From an uncultured Faecalibacterium sp. (lineage in GTDB: Bacteria > Bacillota > Clostridia > Oscillospirales > Ruminococcaceae): DNA of 42,172 nucleotides. The notes beneath the pieces were generated by a model that was not told the origin of the DNA, made no database searches, and saw nothing but the letters and a program-made list of their open reading frames with translations. A program made the translations under genes and the position numbers. Where the stretch lies: positions 1 to 42,172 of the forward strand of contig CAKTCY010000012.1 in NCBI GenBank assembly GCA_934540955.1, in the 5' to 3' direction. This document shows, in pieces, positions 23,982 through 30,472 of this stretch; positions within the stretch are counted from its first letter, which is position 1; every line of letters begins with the position of its first letter.

Positions 23982-24638
23982 TTATTTCCGCAGGCGCTTA
24001 TCGCTCTTGGTGGCCCACAGGGTGCCCACAGACTGGAACGCCTGCACCATCAGCACCAGCAGCACCACGCAGACGATCATGATGTTGGTCTGGTAGCGGT
24101 AGTAGCCGTAGGACAAAGCGATCTTACCCAGACCGCCGCCGCCGATGACGCCGGACATGGCCGAGTAGCCCAGAATGGTGGTCAGCGCGGTGGTCATGCT
24201 GGAGATCAGGCCGGGCAGGCACTCCGGGATCATGACCTTGGTGATGATCTGGAAGGGAGTGGCGCCCATGCTCTGGGCAGCTTCCACAACGCCCTCATCC
24301 AGCTCCCGCAGGCTGGTTTCCACCAGACGCGCCACAAAGGGGAAGGCGGCGACCACCAGCGGAACGATGGTGGCCTTGGTGCCCACCGTAGTGCCCACGA
24401 TGGCACGGGTAAGCGGGAACACGCAGATCATCAAAATCAGGAAGGGTACGCTGCGCAGGATGTTGATGACGATATTGATCAGGTGCATCAGCCAGCCGGG
24501 CAGGGGAAGGATGCCGTCCTTGTCACCGGCTACCAGCAGCACGCCCAGCGGCAGACCCAGCACCAGCGCAAAGGCGGTGGAGAGCACCGTTACATAAAAG
24601 GTCTCCCAGATGGCAAAGCCGTAAGCTGCGATATTCAT
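23982..24638 (-). CDS. metI: methionine ABC transporter permease
   Basis: This 218-residue inner-membrane permease has five or so membrane segments and the EAA loop of binding-protein-dependent transporters (EAAQSMGATPFQIITKVMIPE, at about 129-149), which contacts MetN. GYSAMSGVIGGGGLG is characteristic of MetI. The frame runs to 24749, but the ATG at 24638 has GAGGAGGTG just upstream and overlaps the metN stop by four bases. With MetN and MetQ it forms the methionine importer. A longer gap with a hairpin separates it from metY. Confidence 0.95.
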   Translation of the reverse strand: MNIAAYGFAIWETFYVTVLSTAFALVLGLPLGVLLVAGDKDGILPLPGWLMHLINIVINILRSVPFLILMICVFPLTRAIVGTTVGTKATIVPLVVAAFPFVARLVETSLRELDEGVVEAAQSMGATPFQIITKVMIPECLPGLISSMTTALTTILGYSAMSGVIGGGGLGKIALSYGYYRYQTNIMIVCVVLLVLMVQAFQSVGTLWATKSDKRLRK

Positions 24639-25648
24639 ATACCGGTCACCTCCTCTACCGTTACGCCGGACTGGCTGCGCATATACTCCACAGCCTGCTG
24701 TGCGACAGCAAGCTCTGCGGGCAGCTTGAGCAGCATGGAGCCGTAGCACTGGCCGCTCAGATCACGGGTATCGGCGCTGAGCACCGACACCAGAATGCCC
24801 TTTTCGGCGGCAAGGCTTGCCACCAGCGGCTTTGCGGTGGAGGAACCGTTGAAGGTAACGCGCACCACATGGTCATCCGGCGCAAAGCAGGAAAGATCCC
24901 GCGCTGCGCTGCCGCCGTTGGGGGCCACCAGACGCTTGGCAGCCGCCGTTTTGGGGTTTGCAAAAATTTCCTGTACCGAGCCCTGTTCCACGACCACACC
25001 GCCGTCCAGAATGGCCACGCTGTCGCAGATCTCCTCCACCACGCTCATCTGGTGGGTAATGACCACCACGGTGATGCCCAGCTTGCGGTTGATATCCTTG
25101 ATCAGGGTCAGGATGGAGTGGGTGGTGTTGGGGTCCAGCGCGCTGGTGGCCTCGTCGCACAGCAGCACCTTGGGGTTGGTTGCCAGTGCGCGGGCAATGG
25201 CGATGCGCTGCTTCTGACCGCCGGACAGCTGTGCCGGGTAGGCGTTGGCCTTATCCGGCAGACCCACCATCTCCAGCAGCTCCATGGCGCGCTTTTCCGC
25301 CTCGGCCTTCTTTACGCCTGCCAGCTCCATGGGGAAGCAGACGTTCTTCAGGCAGGTGCGCTGCATGAGCAGATTGAACTGCTGGAAGATCATGGTGATC
25401 TCCCGGCGGCGCTTGCGCAGCGAGGCAGGGGACAGGGTCTCCATGGCCACGCCGTCGATCACCACACTGCCGCCGGTGGGGCGCTCCAACAGGTTGATGC
25501 AGCGCACCAGCGTGGATTTGCCCGCACCGGACATACCGATGATGCCGTAGATGGAGCCATCGGGAATGGTGAGGTTGATGTTTTGCAGCGCTTTCACCGC
25601 GCCATCCTTCATCTGGAAGGTCTTGGAAAGGTACTTGAGTTCGATCAC
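24635..25648 (-). CDS. metN: methionine ABC transporter ATP-binding protein
   Basis: This 337-residue ATPase powers methionine import. Walker A is GMSGAGKST (38-46), the signature LSGGQKQR (141-148), Walker B VLLCDE (161-166), and the switch histidine is in VITHQMS. Residues about 255-337 form the NIL domain, which in MetN binds methionine and inhibits transport when the cell has enough. That C-terminal domain separates MetN from GlnQ-type ATPases. It follows metQ by 18 bases and overlaps metI. The family and role are firm. Confidence 0.96.
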   Translation of the reverse strand: MIELKYLSKTFQMKDGAVKALQNINLTIPDGSIYGIIGMSGAGKSTLVRCINLLERPTGGSVVIDGVAMETLSPASLRKRRREITMIFQQFNLLMQRTCLKNVCFPMELAGVKKAEAEKRAMELLEMVGLPDKANAYPAQLSGGQKQRIAIARALATNPKVLLCDEATSALDPNTTHSILTLIKDINRKLGITVVVITHQMSVVEEICDSVAILDGGVVVEQGSVQEIFANPKTAAAKRLVAPNGGSAARDLSCFAPDDHVVRVTFNGSSTAKPLVASLAAEKGILVSVLSADTRDLSGQCYGSMLLKLPAELAVAQQAVEYMRSQSGVTVEEVTGI

Positions 25649-25666
25649 AGAAATTGCTCCTTTAGA

Positions 25667-26578
25667 TTATCCCTCGATGGGTGCCAGACTGTCCTGCTTG
25701 CCGCCGTAGATGCCCATGGGCTCCACGTGAATACCGGCAACAGATACCAGATGGGTACCCTTTTCGGCGTTGAAGTTGTCCAGATACGGCTGATGCTGGA
25801 AGTAGTTGGTGTCTACCTGACCGTCCTCAACGATCTGGTTGGGGATCACATAGTCGTCGTACTCCTGGATATCCAGCGTGATGCCCTTGGCGGCAAGGAT
25901 CTCCTTGCAGATCTCCAGCACCTCGCAGTGGGGGGCGGGAGTAGCGGCGCAGCTGACGGTCTGACCGTTCAGGGCGTCATAATCCACAGTGGAATCATAG
26001 CCATCGGTGGGGTTCTCCACAACGGACACCACAGCACCCTTGTAGGTCTCATCCATGAAGTCCTTCACCTTCTGGCTCTGCAGGGCAGCGGCCAGAGCCT
26101 TGATCTTGGGCTCCTCCTGATTGCCATCCTTGCAGACCAGAATGTTGACGTAAGCAGAGGAGCCGTCCTCCATGGCCAGCGCATCGGTCATGGGGTCCAG
26201 ACCGGCAGAGATGGCGTAGTTGGAGTTGATGACGGCGTAGTCCTCGTCCTGCAGGACGTTGGGCACCTGAGCGGCCTCCACCTCGTCCACGGTGACGTTC
26301 AGGGGGTTCTCCTCAATGTCGTTCTTGGTGGCGGTCAGGCCGGCATCTGCCTTCAGCTTGAAGAAGCCGTTCTTCTCCAGCAGGGTCAGGGCGCGGGCCT
26401 CGTTGGTGGTATCGTTGGGCACAGCCACCTTAATCTTATCCAGCTTAGCTGCGGCAGAGGATGCCACGCTGCCGGATGCAGCAGAAGAAGCAGTGGAAGA
26501 AGAACCACCGCAGGCAGTCAGGGCAGCGGCTGCGGCTGCCACACCGGTAACCTTCAGAAAATCGCGACGAGTAATCAT
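25667..26578 (-). CDS. metQ: methionine-binding lipoprotein MetQ, circularly permuted
   Basis: This 303-residue substrate-binding lipoprotein belongs to the NlpA/MetQ family. The signal peptide has a twin-arginine start (TRRDFLK) and the lipobox LTAC (Cys23), followed by a Ser/Ala linker. The order of the mature domain is swapped. Residues 48-187 (KIKVAVPNDTTNEARAL, DIEENP, VINSNYA) correspond to the second part of normal MetQ. Residues 206-303 (TPAPHCEVLEIC, DYVIPNQIV, NYFQHQPYLDNFN, VEPMGIYGGK) correspond to its first part. A linker of about 18 residues joins the old C- and N-termini. Each half keeps its motifs, so the fold can close as usual. It is the first gene after the Met T-box. Methionine is the likely ligand from context. 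Confidence 0.93.
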   Translation of the reverse strand: MITRRDFLKVTGVAAAAAALTACGGSSSTASSAASGSVASSAAAKLDKIKVAVPNDTTNEARALTLLEKNGFFKLKADAGLTATKNDIEENPLNVTVDEVEAAQVPNVLQDEDYAVINSNYAISAGLDPMTDALAMEDGSSAYVNILVCKDGNQEEPKIKALAAALQSQKVKDFMDETYKGAVVSVVENPTDGYDSTVDYDALNGQTVSCAATPAPHCEVLEICKEILAAKGITLDIQEYDDYVIPNQIVEDGQVDTNYFQHQPYLDNFNAEKGTHLVSVAGIHVEPMGIYGGKQDSLAPIEG

Positions 26579-26663
26579 AGTTTTGTTCCCTCTCTATTTG
26601 TTTTCTATTATGTACAGCGGCCCGCACGGCACCTTTCCGCGCGCGGCCTTGAACGGATGCATG

Positions 26664-26713
26664 AAAAAATGCCCCCGTCCTTACAAGCCTTAGGCTCTGC
26701 AAGGACGGAGGCA
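26664..26713 (-). terminator. T-box terminator before metQ
   Basis: A long stem pairs ATGCCTCCGTCCTT with AGGACGGGGGCAT (about 26669-26682 with 26700-26713) and is followed by TTTTTT on the minus strand (26664-26669). It begins about 12 bases after the T-box sequence, as in other T-box leaders. Confidence 0.9.
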
Positions 26714-26972
26714 TGAACATACTTCCGTGGTACCACCTTGGTTCACTGCATCCTTACGGATACAGCCTCGATGCTGCGGCAGCGTGTGCTGCTTACAGCC
26801 GGACGCTGTAACGGGCGCATCCCGTTGCGGGCTTAGCACTCCTGCGCCTCGTCCGCACGGCTCCGAGACCATTTTCAGCTTCCTGTTTCCTGCCCTTTTT
26901 CACCACCCGGGCTCTCTGGTAAGGATCAATGCGAAGGCCTACTCTTCTCTTCACAGCCATTTTTGTGATATT
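26664..26972 (-). promoter_or_regulatory. Met-specific T-box leader
   Basis: The leader runs from about 26972 to the terminator at 26664. The conserved T-box sequence AAGGTGGTACCACGG is at about 26725-26739 on the minus strand. The TGGT within it matches an acceptor end with A as discriminator base, as in tRNA-Met. A likely specifier ATG lies at 26870-26872 in the context GAAAATGGTC. Uncharged tRNA-Met would stabilise the antiterminator and allow transcription of metQNI and probably metY-metA. Confidence 0.9.
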
Positions 26973-26978
26973 GACACT

Positions 26979-27007
26979 ATAATAAACCCATCGGCGGCAT
27001 TTGTCAA
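26979..27007 (-). promoter_or_regulatory. promoter of the met operon
   Basis: TTGACA (27002-27007) and TATTAT (26979-26984) are 17 bases apart on the minus strand, giving a start near 26972 and a leader of about 390 bases before metQ. Confidence 0.8.
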
Positions 27008-27069
27008 CACCTTCAACGAAGTTTTTGGGTAGGGATATAGCTTCCGGCCTGCCGCCGCGCCCGTTTTGC

Positions 27070-27098
27070 TTGACAATGCGCACAAAAAAGGTTATACT
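27070..27098 (+). promoter_or_regulatory. promoter of a short plus-strand RNA
   Basis: TTGACA (27070-27075) and TATACT (27093-27098) are 17 bases apart. No open reading frame begins downstream before the terminator at 27165-27196. Confidence 0.75.
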
Positions 27099-27104
27099 AT
27101 AATT

Positions 27105-27197
27105 ACAAAAGGCACTGCGACAAGCGGTTAGCCCTTTAGGTTTTTGGCTTAACTTTTATCAAAGAAAAACCGTCACCTGCCGGGGTGGCGGTTTTTA
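27105..27197 (+). ncRNA. candidate small non-coding RNA facing the 20-residue peptide gene
   Basis: A transcript from the promoter at 27070-27098 would begin near 27105 and stop at the terminator ending about 27197, giving roughly 93 bases without an ATG. It can form a hairpin GTTAGCC/GGCTTAAC with CTTTAGGTTTTT in the loop, then the terminator stem. It converges on the peptide mRNA and the two share the terminator sequence, so their 3' ends are complementary. The loop CCTTTAGGT could also pair with ACCGAAAGG in the peptide mRNA leader (8 of 9 bases). A role as an antisense regulator is inferred. Confidence 0.5.
27165..27196. terminator. shared bidirectional terminator
   Basis: ACCGTCACC pairs with GGTGGCGGT (27169-27177 with 27184-27192, TGCCGG loop). 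Five A before and five T after make it work in both directions. It serves the plus-strand RNA and the minus-strand peptide gene, whose stop codon lies at 27195. Confidence 0.85.
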
Positions 27198-27257
27198 CTT
27201 TCTTACCTTGATCGTAAACGTAAATCCAAACAAGTGGAATGTCAAAGTAATAGGCAT
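27195..27257 (-). CDS. 20-residue hydrophobic basic-tailed peptide, toxin-like
   Basis: The short frame encodes MPITLTFHLFGFTFTIKVRK. I do not recognise a named family. It is hydrophobic with alternating Thr/Ile/Phe residues, one central glycine and a KVRK tail, the general make-up of small membrane-active peptides. Its ribosome site AAGGAGGTGAG is a perfect match to the 16S tail, three bases before the ATG, and is buried in a stem. It has its own strong promoter and a terminator touching the stop codon. The same frame extends to an ATG at 27467 (90 residues), but that extension crosses the promoter and hairpins and has no ribosome site. The tight unit and the facing RNA resemble type I toxin-antitoxin loci. 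Function is inferred only. Confidence 0.6.
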   Translation of the reverse strand: MPITLTFHLFGFTFTIKVRK

Positions 27258-27260
27258 ATT

Positions 27261-27332
27261 CTCACCTCCTTCCGGAAGTGAGGACCAACCGCCTGCCGTA
27301 TGTGCAGTACCTTTCGGTCGCTTTTCAGCGAC
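27261..27332 (-). promoter_or_regulatory. peptide mRNA leader: 5' hairpin and sequestered ribosome site
   Basis: On the minus strand the RNA would start near 27332 directly with GTCGCT-GAAA-AGCGAC (27317-27332), a GNRA-capped hairpin that could protect the 5' end. Further on CTCACTTCC-GGAA-GGAGGTGAG (27261-27282) is a 9-bp stem with a GNRA loop that buries the ribosome site. Translation would need this stem to open. Confidence 0.7.
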
Positions 27333-27338
27333 AGGACG

Positions 27339-27367
27339 ATTATAACATATTCCGACCCTTTTCGCAA
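27339..27367 (-). promoter_or_regulatory. promoter of the 20-residue peptide gene
   Basis: TTGCGA (27362-27367) and TATAAT (27339-27344) are 17 bases apart on the minus strand, with an extended TGT before the -10. Confidence 0.8.
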
Positions 27368-27368
27368 G

Positions 27369-27397
27369 AAAGCTCTGGTGTTTCCAGAGCTTTTTAT
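27369..27397 (+). terminator. plus-strand terminator upstream of the exporter genes
   Basis: A perfect 10-bp stem AAAGCTCTGG/CCAGAGCTTT (27369-27378 with 27384-27393) with a 5-base loop is followed by TTTTTATTAT. There is no plus-strand gene between 27100 and here, so it would stop transcripts reading from 27105 through the peptide gene. Confidence 0.8.
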
Positions 27398-27406
27398 TAT
27401 ATGCTC

Positions 27407-27435
27407 TTGTATGCGGCTGGTGCACATGATAAAAT
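27407..27435 (+). promoter_or_regulatory. promoter of the exporter genes
   Basis: TTGTAT (27407-27412) and TAAAAT (27430-27435) are 17 bases apart, about 32 bases before the ATG at 27467. Confidence 0.6.
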
Positions 27436-27466
27436 AGGGTATCATCTTTTGCAAGGAGAGCAGGCA

Positions 27467-28258
27467 ATGAACAGCAGAGACCCTTTTCCCGATGAAGAGC
27501 TGCGCCGCCGCATCATGGATTTTATCATGGCCGCAGGGCAGACCCTGCTGGAAAACGGCGCAGAGGTGTTCCGGGTGGAGCAGACCATGGAGATCATGGC
27601 GCGCAGCTTCCATCTGCGGGAATTCCACGTTTATGTGCTGACCAACGGCATTTTTGCCAGCGCCGGCACTGCCGAGATCAGCGAGGTGCGCAACGTGCCG
27701 GTGCGCACCACCCATCTGGGGCGGGTGGCGGCGGTGAACGAGCTTTCCCGCCAGATCGCCCAAACCGGAATGACCTTAGACGAAGCCGAGAGCCGTCTGG
27801 TGCTGGCGCGGCGGCTGCCCTTCCCCAAGGATCATGTGCAGCTGCTGTCCGGGCTGTGCGGGGCGTTCTGCTTTGCCATGATGTTCGGCGGCAGCCTGCG
27901 CAGCGCGCTGGCAGCTGCCGGGGCTGGGCTGGCAGCCAGCTGGTATCTGCTGTGGTGTGGGCGGCACGAGGTGCCCGGCGGCTTCCAGAAGATCAGCACC
28001 GCCGCGCTGATCACGCTGGTGTGCATCCTGCTGTGCAGTGTGCTGCACACCTCTGCCAGCCACGCCATCATCGGCGCGCTGATGATCCTGACCCCGGGCA
28101 TCGCCTTTACCATGGGCATCCGGGACTTTGTGCAGGGCGATTACCTTTCCGGCACCATCCGCATGATCGACGCTTTGCTGATTGCCGCCAGCATTGCCAT
28201 AGGCACCGGCCTTGTGCTGCGGCTGTACACAGTACTTACGGGGGTGGTCGTGGTATGA
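27467..28258 (+). CDS. ThrE-type threonine/serine exporter, N-terminal part
   Basis: This 263-residue membrane protein matches the N-terminal (DUF1212) part of ThrE exporters. A soluble region of about 110 residues (AAGQTLLENGAEVFRVEQTMEIMA, FHVYVLTNGIFAS) is followed by five membrane segments from about residue 122. In Corynebacterium ThrE this domain is fused to a second membrane domain; here the second is the next gene, overlapping by four bases. AGGAG lies eight bases before the ATG. The pair probably exports small neutral amino acids such as threonine or serine, but the substrate has not been shown for split forms. Confidence 0.88.
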   Translation: MNSRDPFPDEELRRRIMDFIMAAGQTLLENGAEVFRVEQTMEIMARSFHLREFHVYVLTNGIFASAGTAEISEVRNVPVRTTHLGRVAAVNELSRQIAQTGMTLDEAESRLVLARRLPFPKDHVQLLSGLCGAFCFAMMFGGSLRSALAAAGAGLAASWYLLWCGRHEVPGGFQKISTAALITLVCILLCSVLHTSASHAIIGALMILTPGIAFTMGIRDFVQGDYLSGTIRMIDALLIAASIAIGTGLVLRLYTVLTGVVVV

Positions 28259-28707
28259 TGTCCCTTACAGCTGTACAGATCAGCGAACTGACGGCGCAGT
28301 TTTTTCTGGCCGCGGCGGGCACGCTGAGCTTTGCCATTCTGTTTGCGTGCCCCCGGCGCTGTCTGCCCTACTGCGCACTGGTGGGCGCTGTGGGCTGGCT
28401 GGGGTACGAGCTGCTGACCCTGCTGGGCGCAGACGCCGCCACGGCCTCGCTGCTGGCGGTCATTCCGCTTACCATCCTTACCCGCGTGTTTGCCATTACC
28501 CAAAAAACGCCGGTCACGGTGTTTTTGCTGTCCGGCATTTTTCCGCTTGTGCCGGGCGCGGGCATCTACTACACTGCCTACTATTTTATCCAGAACGAAA
28601 ACGCCATGGCGCTTGCCAAGGGCATCAGCACCTTTAAAATTGCCGTGGCGCTGGCCATCGGCATCAGTCTGGTGCTGTGCGTGCCGCTGCCGAAAAAGCG
28701 GAAATGA
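28255..28707 (+). CDS. ThrE-type threonine/serine exporter, C-terminal part
   Basis: This 150-residue protein is almost entirely membrane helices (about five) and corresponds to the second domain of ThrE exporters. The segment GIFPLVPGAGIYYTAYYFIQNE at about 95-116 is the family hallmark. The start ATGATG overlaps the stop of the first exporter gene, so the two halves are made together and presumably assemble into one transporter. It ends with a basic tail (PLPKKRK). A 41-base gap leads to the nitroreductase gene, with no terminator seen. Confidence 0.88.
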   Translation: MMSLTAVQISELTAQFFLAAAGTLSFAILFACPRRCLPYCALVGAVGWLGYELLTLLGADAATASLLAVIPLTILTRVFAITQKTPVTVFLLSGIFPLVPGAGIYYTAYYFIQNENAMALAKGISTFKIAVALAIGISLVLCVPLPKKRK

Positions 28708-28748
28708 CCTGTTGTTTTCCAAGCTATTTATATAAAGGAGTGATCTCT

Positions 28749-29324
28749 ATGAACGCAATGGAGCTTCTGACTACCCGCCGCACCTACCGCCGGTTCGCGC
28801 AAAAAGCTGTGCCGCAGGATGTGGTGGACGATATCGTACAGGCCGTGCGGCTGTCCTCCTGCGGGGCAAACCGGCAGGCTGTGCGTCTGGTGCTGGTGCA
28901 AAGCCCGGAAATGGTCGCCAAGGTGCAGCCGCTGGTCAAGTGGGCTGCCTATCTGCCGCCGGAGCAGGGCACGCCCAAGGCGGACGAGCTGCCTACCTTT
29001 TATGCAGCCGTGGTGCAGGATACTTCCATCCCCGGCGACCTTGCCACCGACACCGGCATTGCACTGGCCAACATGACCCTTGCCGCATGGGACAAGGGCG
29101 TGGGCAGCTGCATCATGGGCGCGATCAATAAGCCCGCCCTGACCGCACTGCTGGGCATCGAGGAGCCGCAGAAGCTGGCGTTTATGGTGGCCTTTGGCTA
29201 CCCCACCCACAAGGCCGCTATCGTGCCCATGACCGAGCAGACCGGCGTAAAGTACTATCTGGACGAAAACCGCGACTACTGCGTGCCCAAGCGCAGCGCG
29301 GAGGAGCTTGCAAGAAGCCTGTAA
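28749..29324 (+). CDS. nitroreductase family protein
   Basis: This 191-residue FMN enzyme of the nitroreductase fold starts with the family motif MELLTTRRTYRRFAQKAVP, whose arginines contact the FMN phosphate. SSCGANRQAVRLVLV and the later GVGSCIMGAINKPALTALLGI complete the flavin site. Relatives reduce nitro compounds or quinones with NAD(P)H, usually as dimers. AAAGGAG stands eight bases before the ATG at 28749; a longer frame from 28677 lacks a ribosome site. It may share the exporter transcript. No terminator is evident before the next promoter. The physiological substrate is unknown. Confidence 0.92.
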   Translation: MNAMELLTTRRTYRRFAQKAVPQDVVDDIVQAVRLSSCGANRQAVRLVLVQSPEMVAKVQPLVKWAAYLPPEQGTPKADELPTFYAAVVQDTSIPGDLATDTGIALANMTLAAWDKGVGSCIMGAINKPALTALLGIEEPQKLAFMVAFGYPTHKAAIVPMTEQTGVKYYLDENRDYCVPKRSAEELARSL

Positions 29325-29420
29325 AAAACGGTTTATACCGCATATATTCATACATTTTATCCGTTATTGCATAAATGTTTGCAAAATCGTTTCAATTTCA
29401 CGGATTATTATGCACAAGTA

Positions 29421-29492
29421 TTGACTTTTCGTTTTGTACAAACTATACTAAGTGCGTTCCCCGAAAGCGCGATGAATCGCATCCCATCGGGG
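29421..29492 (+). promoter_or_regulatory. promoter and leader hairpin of the amino acid ABC transporter
   Basis: TTGACT (29421-29426) and TATACT (29444-29449) are 17 bases apart. The transcript would start with a hairpin in which CCCCGA pairs with TCGGGG (29459-29464 with 29487-29492) and GCGAT with ATCGC inside. Upstream, 29340-29400 is AT-rich with TGCATAAATGTTTGCA-type dyads that might be regulator sites. Confidence 0.65.
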
Positions 29493-29532
29493 CAAAGCAA
29501 ACTATATTGCATAGATTGAGGAGTGTTTGAAT

Positions 29533-30360
29533 ATGAAAAAGATCTCTCGCCGCAGCTTCATGGCTGCCGCTGCCGTTTCCGTTGCTGCTCTGGCTCTGAC
29601 CGCCTGCGGTGGTTCTGCTGCTTCCTCTGTGGCAAGCTCTGCCGCTTCCTCCGAGGCTGCTTCTTCTTCCGCTGCTGCTGACCTGACCACCGTAGAGGCC
29701 GGCAAGCTGACCATGGCTACCAACGCCGCCTTCCCTCCGTACGAGATGACCACCGATGCCGGCGAGTTCGAGGGCATCGACGTGGACACCGCCAAGGCTA
29801 TTGCCGAGAAGCTGGGTCTGGAGCTGCAGATCGATGATATGGACTTTGACGCCGCACTGCTCAGCGTGCAGCAGGGCAAGGCCGACATCGTGATGGCAGG
29901 CGTTACCGTGACCGACGAGCGCAAGGCTGTGATGGACTTCTCTGACAGCTACGCCACCGGCATCCAGTCCATCATCGTGCCCGAGGGCTCTGATATTGCT
30001 TCTCCCGATGATCTGGCCGGTAAGAAGATCGGCACCCAGCGCGGCACCACCGGCTACATCTACTGCTCCGATGATTTCGGCGACAGCAACGTGGTTGCAT
30101 ACGACAACGGTCTGACCGCTGTGCAGGCACTGAACAATGGTCAGGTGGACGCTGTGGTCATCGACAATGCTCCCGCACAGGAGTTCGTGGCTGCCAACCC
30201 CGGCCTGAAGGTGCTGGATACCAGCTACGCCGAGGAGGATTACGCCATCGGTATGGCAAAGGGCTCTGCTCTGGAGGACGCTGTCAACAAGGCTCTGGAG
30301 GAGCTGAAGGCTGACGGCACCCTGCAGGCCATCGTGGACAAGTACATCAACGCAAACTAA
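29533..30360 (+). CDS. polar amino acid ABC transporter substrate-binding lipoprotein
   Basis: This 275-residue family 3 solute-binding protein captures a polar or charged amino acid outside the cell. The signal peptide carries a twin arginine (SRRSFMA) and the lipobox LTAC (Cys25), then a Ser/Ala linker. The binding fold starts with KLTMATNAAFPPYE and includes GIDVDTAKAIAEKLGLEL, GVTVTDERKAVMDFSDSY and GKKIGTQRGTTG. GAGGAG lies nine bases before the ATG at 29533; an in-frame TTG at 29527 is too close to it. Codons are strongly biased (GCT, TCT, GGC), as expected for an abundant protein. Permease and ATPase genes follow. Arginine, cystine or glutamine are all possible ligands. Confidence 0.94.
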   Translation: MKKISRRSFMAAAAVSVAALALTACGGSAASSVASSAASSEAASSSAAADLTTVEAGKLTMATNAAFPPYEMTTDAGEFEGIDVDTAKAIAEKLGLELQIDDMDFDAALLSVQQGKADIVMAGVTVTDERKAVMDFSDSYATGIQSIIVPEGSDIASPDDLAGKKIGTQRGTTGYIYCSDDFGDSNVVAYDNGLTAVQALNNGQVDAVVIDNAPAQEFVAANPGLKVLDTSYAEEDYAIGMAKGSALEDAVNKALEELKADGTLQAIVDKYINAN

Positions 30361-30392
30361 GCTGCGTGCCCTGTACCATTCCCGTACCCAAG

Positions 30393-30424
30393 GAGGCGCC
30401 CCGCTCCGGGGCACCTCTTTTTTT
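30393..30424 (+). terminator. partial terminator between binding protein and permease
   Basis: GAGG and GCCCCG pair with CGGGGC and CCTC around one mismatch (30393-30403 with 30407-30417), followed by seven T. It would let the binding protein be made in excess over the membrane parts, with some read-through. Confidence 0.8.
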
Positions 30425-30472
30425 AGAAAAAAGTGGTTACAATTTATTGACAAACAGAAAGTGAGGATGTGA

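Noticed and set aside
26664..27007. Riboswitch for S-adenosylmethionine before metQ
   Set aside because: The conserved AAGGTGGTACCACGG and the ATG specifier are those of a T-box; no SAM motif was seen.
26793..27083. A 96-codon minus-strand frame upstream of metQ
   Set aside because: It lies inside the T-box leader and its promoter and has no ribosome site; the RNA structure explains the sequence.
27195..27467. A 90-residue version of the small peptide gene
   Set aside because: The extension would be translated through the promoter, the 5' hairpin and the buried ribosome site; the 20-residue form has the perfect site.
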